DNA from: Acanthopleura granulata
Taxonomy: Eukaryota > Mollusca > Polyplacophora > Chitonida > Chitonidae
Direction of reading: 5' to 3'
Length of the DNA stretch: 64,000 nt
NCBI GenBank assembly: GCA_016165875.1
Contig: JABBOT010000080.1
Location: forward strand, 18,510,572 to 18,574,571
Under the pieces are notes generated by a model. That model did not search any database, was not told the origin of the DNA, and saw nothing but the letters and a program-made list of their open reading frames with translations. Both the position numbers and the translations under genes were made by a program. Below are positions 43,720 through 54,700 of this stretch, one piece after another (the stretch's first letter is position 1; every line of letters starts with the position of its first letter).

Positions 43720-44772
43720 AACCTAGTTTATTGCCCTAAAAGCACTTAGGTTTATATTTCAACAGGAACAGAATTTTCCTTTCAAATATGAAATTGTTTT
43801 AGAGCCAGAGTAAACACATCCTTCTCCATACTGTACATTTAGCTCAGCAAAACGAAAATCTGGCTTATGCGCAACAAAGCAAATCTTTTTGTAAGCAAAA
43901 TCATACAGCCATGTCATATAACAGGAATATAATATAGTGTATGTAATATCATTCTGGATGTACATGACATACATGGACTAAATGCAACCAGTGATATGTC
44001 TTGATAAACACCAAGGAACAAAAAAGAAAAAAGCGGAATGGAATGAGGGGTCTGGATTTTTTAAACTGTTTAGAATCATACAGATCGCAGGACCGAAACA
44101 AAGATATAGTGTGTTCAAGACACTGCCACAACAAGCAAGGATAACACTCAACCTTTAACCACTGACAACTAGTCCTGCGGATTGGTTGTACCCTATAGTA
44201 GACCTAGAGTGAGATTTACCCAATAACCAAAGAACCTTGAGGGCAAAGTCTTACCGGAGCGAGACGTCCTCAGTGACAAAATTCGAAAAACGAACTTCAT
44301 ATAAGTCAGCTAACACGAGCCCACCTCGTTATCGACCCGTGGAGACACACGTATCTTGAAAATTCTCGGTCCTAGTGTTCTTTTTTTTATAGCTCTCCGC
44401 TATATTCGGATTTTTGGGTCTCTAGACACTCTGTTCTTTTTGAAGTAGCTCGGTCGTGGAGACGTAAGAGAAAACCATGGCTTCTTTGCTGAAGATATTT
44501 TTTTCTTTTATTGATTTCATGTAGTGTCAAAGGTTTTAAAAGGTTTTTTAAGGTTAAAAAGGAAAGTTAGCCATCTTTGTTTCTCCGGCTTCATCGTGTA
44601 CAGAGCTCCATCTTCGGAAGAGTCCTGAGAGCAAAAGATAGAGTGCATGGGAGGACGAGCCGTGGTGGTGGATTATATGTGTCCACGAGGTCTAGTCCCT
44701 TTGTACTATTTTTATGTGATTGTTTATTAAACGCAATGACAACATTTAAAGTAATGCTAGACAAAGCAGTGA
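43720..44772. other. Intergenic, nothing recognised
   Basis: No gene or known repeat is supported. The open frame 44577-44873 runs into microsatellite DNA and is not credible. Confidence 0.5.
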
Positions 44773-44822
44773 CACACACACACGCGCGTCTATCTATGTC
44801 TCTCTCTCTATCTCTCTCTCTC

Positions 44823-44904
<82 letters not shown>
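44773..44904. repeat. Compound microsatellite
   Basis: Successive runs of (CA)n, then (TC)n from about 44799, (TA)n from about 44826 to 44868, and (GATA)n to 44904. The open frames encoding Tyr/Ile or Ser/Leu repeats across it are artefacts. Confidence 0.95.
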
Positions 44905-44911
44905 CGCGTGC

Positions 44912-45355
44912 CAAACATGTTAACCGAGGCATGGAAACCGACAACCGTCAACCAAAATGGGCATTCCGGTTCAATAATCGCAAGGCCAGTTTCTAAAAAC
45001 GACAAATAACACAAACCCTCAAACCTACTAAGAAAATATAAATATAAAATTAGGACGGATTCGTACAAAGAGAAGAAGTCAATAGTTTACAGTCATGACG
45101 GGTAGACATAATGAATGTTCCAGGCGGATGAATAAAATCAGTATCCAAATCGTGTACCATTTTAGTATACATGGTGTCGAAAATCAAGTATGTATCTCAG
45201 TTGCGCTTTGATTGCAACTGGTCTTATATCCAATAGACGTGTCGATTACACTCAAGACGATGAACATACCGCCCCAGTCCTAGGTTAAGCGGAATTAAGC
45301 ACACTTATAAAGCAGTCCCAGAGATTCTGAACACTCTGCCTGTATATGCTTGACA
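44912..45355. repeat. Dispersed repeat P, copy 2
   Basis: Second copy of the ~430-bp repeat at 36432-36862, in the same orientation. It is followed about 300 bp later by a decayed reverse transcriptase fragment on the opposite strand, so the repeat may be a terminal part of that retroelement. That link is inference. Confidence 0.88.
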
Positions 45356-45668
45356 CAATAGTTCTTGCAGTAATAAATTGTGACGTTGATTGAAATCGTT
45401 ACACAGTACACAGGATCTAACAAATGCTACAAGACGAGATAAATATACGCAGGATAAACATATGCAGGCCCATTTGGTATGTTGCTATCCAAGTAGGGAT
45501 AATTCACAATATCAAAATCGAAATTATCCCTCTTGCGGCAAAGTCGGCGTGACAGGAAACCATTGTTGTCTGTGTACAGATACAAGTCCTGATAAGATGT
45601 ACCATGTGGCGAATCTGTAGTTTCCTTTAAATCCAGCGAAGGTGGATATATATGTTTCGCAGCCTTTG

Positions 45669-46139
45669 TTACGTACAGGTTGTTTCAGCTAGCAAGTCAT
45701 CAGTATACCGTTTGGTTAACGAGAAAGATCGAGTCTGATGACGCTTGCTCTTTAATAACTTCTGTATATAGTCGCATTCATATGAGAACAGGTATAGGTC
45801 TGCCAAAAGTAGGGCACAATTTGTACCCATCGGAATACCTTTACACATTTGATAAATGCTTTCCCCAAATTTCACATAGATATCATTAATGAGAAATTCA
45901 TGTAACTCAATTAACAACGAGATATCCCATGAAACATGTATGCTATATATATTTTCTCATGGCAAATAGGCGACTATGTTAAGCTTAAACCACTCTCGCA
46001 GCCTGTTCAGCGTAGAAGTGTTTATCATGTTTATGTCGATTCCTGAGTTCTGACTCATTCTGAACCACAGCTGTTTATCTATACGGCTCTCTAATCTCCT
46101 CTGACATCTCCGGGTGGTCTGGAAATCGATGCCGCGCAT
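45669..46139 (-). pseudogene. Decayed Penelope-like reverse transcriptase fragment
   Basis: The minus frame at 45917-45669 reads through CKGIPMGTNCALLLADLYLF and KRYTDDLL. These are the conserved RT block GIPMGTNCAPLLADLFL and the YxDD catalytic box, with T in place of the usual hydrophobic residue. This spelling is typical of a Penelope-like or related retroelement group found widely in marine invertebrates. The minus frame at 46139-45957, upstream in transcript sense, ends in LNIVAYLP and probably belongs to the same element. Stops and missing ends make it non-functional. Family assignment is from the motif alone. Confidence 0.6.
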
Positions 46140-46199
46140 GCGTCTTACACCGTTTCCGTTAGGACGCGTGTCGTAGTTCGGGGTCCTAACAGGTGGTTA

Positions 46200-49100
46200 C
46201 AGCATACCTCTTAACCACGAGATCTGGTCCAAGGGGATTTTCAGAAACATGACGACGCATGATTAAAAGTGGGGAGTTGTATGCAGAGTATATTTCGCAT
46301 TATCATTGGGCATTATCTTAAGTCAGGTAAGTGTCCATCTGTACACTACTAATGACAGGGTGTTTGATGGTGAATTAGTCGCATTAATAAGTTGAATACG
46401 GGACAGTCAATAAATCAATGGAAATAGTTTACTGACTACATATGTTTAGAAGTTACTCGTGTTGCATACTGCATTGGGTTGTAGACCGTGTAAGTATGAA
46501 ACAGCAAGTTGTTTGTATTTTGTATATATCTGGAACTTGTACTGCACGTGTGGCAATTATGTGTATCGCATGGAGGAATATCAACAGATGGTAAGGTTTA
46601 TATGTGGCTTGATGAAGGTCGAGGGGACACGGGATCAGATGTAAGTTATATATAGGTTCAGTGAATTCACATACATGAATTCATGCACACATAAATGTTT
46701 TGAAAACTTTTTGGATAATGAGTACGTGCACTCTATGTCACTCCTTTCGAACAACTTCCAGCCTATATGGGCCACATGCTTATTGACCGTAATGACCTAA
46801 TGGCGTGTTGGCCCATTATCAGCCCATTATACACTAATTGCTGTGCTAAGTTGAAACTACACTTAGGAGCCAGCATGAAAACCATTGAATTCAGGTCAGA
46901 GGCATTGCATATATACATTGCATGAACAAATACTGAGTAGATATTTTTTTCTTTTTACTAATTAAAAGGTCATGTGAAGGACTATATCCCTGAAATGCAA
47001 TTTAGAAAGTTTTCAAATATCTTGATTTCGTAATTCGTGTTATAATATTCCATTGTGCCGAGTATTGTGGGATTACCTGCGAAGTAAGGACACTTTGGAG
47101 CTAAAGACAAACAAACCCAAGATGGCCGCCATTGTTGATCACCAGGGTAAGGAGTTAACTTGTCCATTGTAAAGTGTACTTCGTAAGTAAGGTTTTCAGT
47201 CAGATCAGACAGCCGCATGCGTGCATGATTTATCCACTCACACCGCATAACTAACACAGCAAATATGACAAAAAAGATCGATTTCCGATGTTTTGTAGAG
47301 ATTGTCCAAGTCTTATACTAACAATTCTGGAACTGGACTTTAGGCGAAAATACATGGATCATTTACAAGCTGCCTTTACTGCTAATAACATTTTGCAAGA
47401 CTGTTGACAACCCTTACAGAGGATATTGATCGTGTCGTCTGTTTGAAACAGCTAGGCACAGCTGTTTGTTCACGGCGTCATTTAGTTTCCCATTGACCCA
47501 TATATTTCACTATTGTATATCAATGTGCTGTACACTGCTAAATATATTCCGTGGAAGGTTATAACAGCGTGAATAACATTTGCATATTTAGAAATATGCA
47601 AATTTAGTTTATGTATACGAGAAAATGTTCCCCTGCATTGTGTAATGATTTCTGGAAAAGTAACCTACGCTCTATTAAGCATAAACTTTGCACTTGCAAG
47701 CTCTCAGGCTCTAATACCCAATACAAGCATTGTGCACAGAATGCGTCATTTGCATGGCAACGTTTGTTTTTGAATACATGAATTTCTTCAGTTCGTTAGA
47801 ACATCATACAGTACGATAATGATATCGCGGAAGTGTTATTTTGATAACGCTATTTTACTTGAAAGCAGATATTAAGTGACAAGTTTGCACGGTGTAACGA
47901 TTTAACAGATTGTTGTTCTGAATTGTTGCAAACAGGCTATCGAAACATTGAATTTCCTTCATCAACCGTAACATTTTGGTCTATTTCAGTTACACAAGTC
48001 GTTTGATCAACAGTCCTATGTATATTACAAAACGACTTGAAGTACCACGGATCTGTTTAATCTGAAATTGTAATAATACATAATGCACACAGCTTTTAAA
48101 CCATAGAAAATTATGAGCTGTAGACAACGCTGAAGGCCTATATATTAACATCTCCGTGAAAACATGCCTCTTTACTCTGATAGGAAACGTGTGGCGTTCT
48201 TTAAGAGCAAAGTGCTCAGAGTCGCAGCTCTAAGTCTGGTTCTTTGCTGGTGTCACCCTGTGGAAGATTGGCAGATTTTTCCTCTAGCATTTGGGTGTAT
48301 CGCTCTAAAACTTTGTCGTATTTTGGTAAATGACAATAATCCACACGACTCACGAAATGAAAATCAGTTGTATGCTAAATGTAACAAAGGTTTGCACAGC
48401 GCTGTCTTTGGCACCTTGACTAAAAAAAGACAAAGGGAACCTAAGTGCTCTGTCGTTGATAATAAAACGTGAATTACATGTGTAGCTACAAATTGTAGAA
48501 ATTGCAGAACATCGCGTGCTTGGAAAAACACATGTCAGCGGAATGTAATTTTGAGTTTCTCAAGCTTCTCTATGTACTTGTATGTCTCTAAGAGTTTTTG
48601 TACGAAGTTATATGCAATTATTTCCAAAGGCTGAACGCTGGTGGCTGTAAGATCAGCAAGTTCAATGGCCTAATTTCACAAACAATCCCTAAATCTCACA
48701 TGCGCTGTAGGGAAATACAATCGGTACTGGATTCGCTTCTCTTAATGACATACACCAAAATATGGCCTGTGGATTAACGTTGTTGTATGAAGCAAATTAC
48801 GCGATTCATCAAAGGGTTGAACAGACCTTTACAATCAGTGATAATTTTACGTCAATCGATAAGATTCGATCGTGCCATTTGTGTGAGGAGCAGGAACTAA
48901 TTACTCTAAAGTTGAATGCAGCTGGCGGGATCTGACACTAGGAAGACTTGAGGCGAATTGAGAGCTTCTTGAACTTGACTTCTTCACAAGGATCCAACCG
49001 AGCAGTATTCAATTAACTCTCGTTCTCATGCCATTTTCTGTTTGCCTTTAACGGTGTTTGTGAGCGTCATGTATGTAATGAGTATTCTCGTATTATTGCC

Positions 49101-49216
49101 TGTCATTTGTAATCACTGCTCAGCCGGGCTCACTGTCGACAACTAAACCGTGTACCAAACAGGATCGTGCAGGAACTTGCTGACTTCATGACGTACAGCG
49201 TTTTTCTTTAATTGCA
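46200..49216. other. Intergenic, no supported gene
   Basis: About 3 kb without recognisable exons. A 102-codon frame at 48164-48472 (plus) and a 91-codon frame at 46982-47257 (minus) have no recognised domain and no clear splice context. Confidence 0.5.
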
Positions 49217-49311
49217 ATCGGATTTCCTCTCACCATAATGCTGGTCGTCGTCGTATAAGTGAAATATTCTTGAGTTAGGCGTAAAACCTCAATCAAATAA
49301 TTAAATAAATT
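49217..49311 (+). mobile_element. SINE type A, 3' end only
   Basis: 'tttcctctcaccataatgct', 'cgtcgtataagtgaaatatt', 'cttgagttaggcgtaaaacc', 'tcaatcaaataattaaataa'. Confidence 0.87.
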
Positions 49312-49381
49312 GCCTCAGTCGATTGGTCCGTGACCAATGACATCGCAAGCTCGAATCAAGGTCCGACTGGTTCTGCAGCGA

Positions 49382-49479
49382 CTTTAAGGCCTCAAGTCTG
49401 TCGGCTACATAACTGGCGAAGGGCAGTGATTTTAAGGCCACAAGTCTGTCGGTTACATAACTGGCGAAGGGCAGTGATT
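49382..49479. repeat. 48-bp tandem duplication
   Basis: Two units containing 'tttaaggcctcaagtctgtc'/'tttaaggccacaagtctgtc' and 'tacataactggcgaagggca'. The period is 48 nt and the two are nearly identical, so the duplication is young. Confidence 0.93.
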
Positions 49480-49902
49480 TTCTCCTTTCACACTTAAAGC
49501 CTACATGCATAAATCTGACTGAAATCATAGAAGTGAAAAATGCATGACGGCAAATCCTGATAAGATGTTAAGTTTGTGTCTGGATGAAATATACCATTTT
49601 TAGATTCTACTGCAAGGCAAATTATAGTCTGTTGTTTTCTTCTTGGCCATTTTTTATGCCGACAAATTATAGCGATGCCCCAATCACACGCCTAAGACGC
49701 ATAATATGAAGTCACAGGATATCACACAAGGATCACACTTAAAACACTACGTTAGTTTTAGCTTCAAAAGCATTTACTCTGCTAAAATTGTGACTCAAAT
49801 TAAAGATTATTATTTGAAGTAAAATTTTTTTATTATTTTCGTGACATCTAAGACAGCTTCGTGGTCCTGACCCCAGCTCTTTATCCTATCCCTATCAAGA
49901 CA

Positions 49903-50360
49903 TGGCGGCCTTAGTTGGTTAGCGCGCTGGCGCAGCGTAATGACCCAAGAGCCTCTTACCAATGCGGTCCCTGTGAGTTCAAGTCCGGCTCAGCTGGCTT
50001 CCTCTGTGGCCGCACATGTACGTGGGAAGGTCTGCCAGCAAAATACGGATGGTCGTGGGTTTCCCCAGGGCTCTGTCCGGTTTCCCCCCATCATATTGCT
50101 GGCTGCCGTTGTACTCTGTAAAACAATTGTGTACAAATTTACACATCCACAATACATGTGTATACAAATTGTGTGTATCGCTGATACACATGTCATTATG
50201 GATGTGTTACACAAATTGCAGACATTGTGTAATGCTGATAGAGAAAAATTATGTGGATGTGCGTTTTTGCCACAATAATGTGTACCACTCATACACAGCA
50301 GTTTTTAGAGACTATAAGTGAAATATTCCTGAGTACGGCGTAAAGCACCAATCATATTAA

Positions 50361-50399
<39 letters not shown>

Positions 50400-50401
50400 A
50401 T
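49903..50401 (+). mobile_element. SINE type A split by a ~195-bp insertion
   Basis: The 5' part (49903-50113) has 'cggccttagttggttagcgc', 'ccctgtgagttcaagtccgg' and 'gctggctgccgttgta'. The 3' part resumes at about 50311 with 'taagtgaaatattcctgagt' and 'acggcgtaaagcaccaatca', plus an unusually long (AATA)n tail to 50401. The intervening DNA is not SINE; it has TA at both junctions and weakly inverted ends ('ctctgtaaaa' against 'gtctctaaaa'). This fits a small TA-targeting element inserted in the SINE. Confidence 0.82.
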
Positions 50402-51736
50402 ATAGAAACAGGCACCCAGTTATAGGGGAGTATCAAGATTGCCGCCTTTAACGCCCAAGAACTGACACAGCTCAGATTTGAAGTCGTGTCATTGTGGTTA
50501 TTTGCCTTCACGCAGCAATCTTATCTATTAGTTCTCATTAGAGGTGTAAACAGATATTCACTTCTAACACGAATCAATGGCTGAGAGTGCTAAACAAACA
50601 TGTACTCGATTGCAGGTCAGCTTGTCATTAGATACCCACAAGTTGAGGTCGGTGGAAATCGAAACTCTTATCGTGACTGACAAAATGAGGCTGTGTGTAT
50701 GCCAGAAAGAAAAGCTGATGGTTTTTACAGCACACGTCGGATGAAGACAACCATAACACGTTTAACGTTTGCACACACCATCTCTTTCTGAGTGGCGCGA
50801 ACAAGCTATCACGTAGATGGCACACTATTATACACCTGATGAAGAAAATCGAATCTATGCCTGCATATTTGGTACTTCCGGGCTTATAACGGTCATGGTA
50901 ACCCGTAACCGGCTTGATCGACGAATCTACCGTGGGCGTTGGGGAAGTACAGCGCGGGGAGGAGTTGAGATTTATATCGGTTTCTGTTCGATCGTAAACG
51001 GGACAGGGAAGGCTTGGAGGAGACAACGTGATTGTACGTCTGCTATGTAGAAGGGGAATTTTAGCTCTATCGAGACATCGCCGGAAATTTCATCTGACGG
51101 ATGTGAATCGGTTGCTGAGCTGTCGCGGGTAAACGTAACAATTTCATACTTGATTGTACCGAACGGAAAGCTGTAAAGCCGGCCCGTTAGGATATGGATG
51201 GATTCCCAACCACATAGTGCCGAAAACTACGGACATGCGTGAAGGCGGAAAACAGATCAGCTGACGATATTCTGCACTTGAAGAGTTAGAGTATCGAACC
51301 AGAACAAAATGACCAAAAGTGAGTGGCGAAGAAAAACAAGATACATGGATACGTAGATGCACAGCTCGTATGAGGAGTGTCGACCCATCCTTTTATAAGG
51401 TTGATGTCATGTCAACCGGTCGTGTGTCTGACAGCCGTCCTAAATGGGATTTCGGTGGATGATAACCAGAAAGCTTTTACATGCTTTCTTTTACACCGAT
51501 CGTTAAACTAAAATCGGACTTCACAAGTAGTTGATCTCACAGGGCGAAATCACAACTGTTGTTTATTCCTTACATCTTTGTCGGAGCCCAGTTGATGTAG
51601 TTGACATGCATGCTCTGTTACAGTTGATGGTGCTCCATGTAGCTGGCATAGAGGACAGTATGGTTGTGTAAGAAACCGTGCACAAGAGATCCCGGGCAGA
51701 ATTCCACAGGCTTAGGAAAGAATACGGGACACGGAG
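50402..51736. other. Upstream region of the CRAL-TRIO gene
   Basis: Contains the 5' flank and presumably the promoter of the gene starting at 51737. A 132-codon frame on the minus strand (50628-51026) has no recognisable domain. No TATA box was confidently placed. Confidence 0.45.
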
Positions 51737-54700
51737 ATGTCCAACAAAGACAAGGACCGTCTCTTGGCCGATTTAAGGCGGCGGGTCCAGAAGATTCCGC
51801 CTTTAACTGACGAACCTGATTTCTTGCAGTCGAATGAAACGTGAGTATATAGACCCATTCTTTTTTAAAATTGGGCCCCTCTCCGCTCTGGATCTTTTTT
51901 GTTTAATGGGTTCGTTAATGTAATTTTTATATCTTCTGTGTAGTTCTGGTTACCAAAGGACTTTGTTCTTAACGAAAACGTCAAAAATTTATAAACTGAT
52001 GTGTGATTGAAATCCTGAGCATGTTCCAGCCCCCCTTAATCTTATGTAAACATCATACTGACATAATGCGCGAAATGCCAAAGTGGTTCTCATTTTTATG
52101 TTTTACCTTTCAAGTATTCTATTTAATTGTTCGTCAACATTGCTTTCATATTCAAATGATATGAACTAAGGTAGGAGCCAAGGGTGTGTTGGATGTAGCG
52201 CAATAATGTTAGATCAACGCGTATATAGATCTAAAAAAAGAGTAGGTAAAGCTCCGTTAGCAGACATATTGGTATTTGATGGACACTCGCTTATAAAATG
52301 TGACATGCCTGTAGAGTGGTGCAAGGACAAATGCATTATCCGCTATCGCCCCTGGAAGGGGAGTCTGGCTTCATAATGCCACTCGTAGTCTCCAGGTCCT
52401 ATGTAGCCTGTTGGATGTCCTGTTTTATAAACCACAAAGGAATCATTATGTGTTTGAGCCCTTGCATTCTCCAGCTATCACAGAGCCTCCAATGGTTCCT
52501 TGTCCACGAACACGGCGCAAAGAGACAGGCTGACCAAACAATTTCCAGTGGTGCCTGCCAGTATTGTTATGCCCGTGGAATTGGCTCCCTTGACCAAATA
52601 ATGCTTGTTTACTTAATTACATGCAGTTGGCTCCAGTGACCAAACAATGTTTGTCGACTTAATTACATGCAATTGGCTTGCTTGACCAAATAATGCTTGT
52701 TTACTTAACTACATGCAGCTGGCTTCCATGACCAAATAATGCTTGTGTACTTAATTACATGTAGTTTAAACGTGTAAGCTACTCAACTAGTATTCAGACA
52801 CACAAACCATATATAATTCATCATTCAATCTGACTCGCTTAAACAGATTTATTGCCTGCCAAATCTGTAAGATATTCAACAACTGAATAAGGACATTTGC
52901 TCACAAGAAACCCATGGCCATCCGCAGGTTGCTGGCAGACCTTCCCACGTACGGCCGGAGAGGAAGCCAGCATGAGATGGACCTGAACTCAAAGCGACCG
53001 TATTGGTGGGAGGCTTCCGGTCATTGTGCTGCGATCGCACGCTGAACCGACCTCAAAAGTAGTAGACAACATTGATACTTACATGTATTTGTATATATAG
53101 GTATAAATGTGCTGAGATACATTGAATTACTTCATGCTCATTTCCTACGTCCAGTGGTTAGAGTGGTTTGCATAACATCTGCTGACACGTGCAACATCTG
53201 TATATTACGAAGCCAATTTTATATTCAGGGTATCCAGGTTATAAGTTGGAAATTTGCTTTCAGGCAAAATCACGAGAAAATTGCAAGCTACGCCAAGTCA
53301 CGTGTTTTTCTACATCAGTTCATGTGGTGTTTGCGTGACAGTCTAGGTATTATATCCATTGTTGATATACCCTCACTGAAAAACATCGTAGAATCAAAAG
53401 TTAAACCACAAGCATTATGAACATGTTATGAATTATTTAAGATGAGACAAATGAGAAATTCCATGTTTAAATGACTTTATAGGTGGAGAAAACAAAACAA
53501 CAACAAAAAATGATGTGAATTTGAAATGAAATGATTATTTATAAATGTGGGTTTCAAAGTGTTGTTTGATTTTTCTTTCAGAGGGTAAAAAACATTTGAA
53601 AATAGTGTTTTATGTATGGTGGATATTTGGGACCTGGGTATATATTGTCCTTCCATAATAGAGAGTACTACCCTTACACTACATGTATATCTGCTCGAAT
53701 TTGTCCTTCTTCCCTAGGAAATGTGTTAAAGCAGAATTTTATTTATGATTATCTTTTCACTTATTCCTTAATATTATCTTAACTCAGATTTAGCGCAAGT
53801 TTACTCCAAATAATTTTATTAGACACGCACCACGTCCTCAAAAAGATAATGTATCCTAAAAGCTGGTCTCAAATACCAATTATATTACCTTATATATATA
53901 TATATATATAAAATGTAATATTTGTAATTGTATTTTTTCCCTGGTGCCAATTGCAATCTTCGTAAATTAGCTGTACTTTTACTAACAATACCGGTGCCTC
54001 TCCTCTTGAGAAAACCATTGGCTCTTAGAGACATAGAAAGATTGAATGATCCTCGAACAAGTTTGATTGGACTTGCATGTTTCGTGGGTAAATTGATAGA
54101 AGCAGAAGAGGCATTGCAGCATTAGTTCGTGACTGACCTCCTGTCTTTTCCCTGTTTCATAGATTAGTACGATATCTAAAGGCGCGCGACTGGGATGTGG
54201 CCGAGGCGGAGAAAGCGCTAGAGGTCACTGTGGAGTACAGGCGATCAACTCGCCCTCTACAGGTCGACTGTCGCTGGTGCCATGACAGACCCGGCTTTCA
54301 TTCCATGGTAACTTTCCCAGAATTTATCCCTTGTTTTATTGGTACATGCCTGATTAACTAGCGTCCAAAATCATTTACTTGTGCAATAATACTTTGTAGC
54401 CTTATATAGACGTTGTATGTCACACGTGCATGCATGCTCCAAAAATCATTTCACTCTGTTGAGATTGTGATTGGATCAATCTAACTTGTATAGCTCTGTA
54501 TTAGGTTAGAGGGTTTACACCACTACGCCGGCAATGATGAATAAATCCGGTTGGTTGAAACACATGCGCCTATCGCAACGTATACAGGGCCTACATGTAC
54601 AACGTTGTAGCTGCAAAACAATTTTCAATGACATGCCAACATCTTATACCGGTCGTCTCATATTATGTTGCCTGTAAGTTATGTTCACGTGTCTGACACG

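Noticed and set aside
44577..45068. Open frames encoding Tyr-Ile-Tyr-Ile or Ser-Leu-Ser-Leu runs
   Set aside because: They are translations of the compound (TC)n/(TA)n/(GATA)n microsatellite.
46982..47257. 91-codon minus-strand frame with KCPYFAGNPTILGTMEYYN
   Set aside because: Looks structured but no family is recognised and no exon signals frame it; it may be part of an unrecognised repeat.
48164..48472. 102-codon plus-strand frame
   Set aside because: No recognisable domain or signal; no upstream promoter or poly(A) evidence that distinguishes it from chance.
50628..51026. 132-codon open frame on the minus strand upstream of the CRAL-TRIO gene
   Set aside because: No domain, no conserved pattern, and it overlaps a plus-strand frame that is equally unsupported.
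53109..53420. 103-codon frame in intron 1 of the CRAL-TRIO gene
   Set aside because: No domain and no good splice sites; it would not fit the phase-2 junction between exons 1 and 2.
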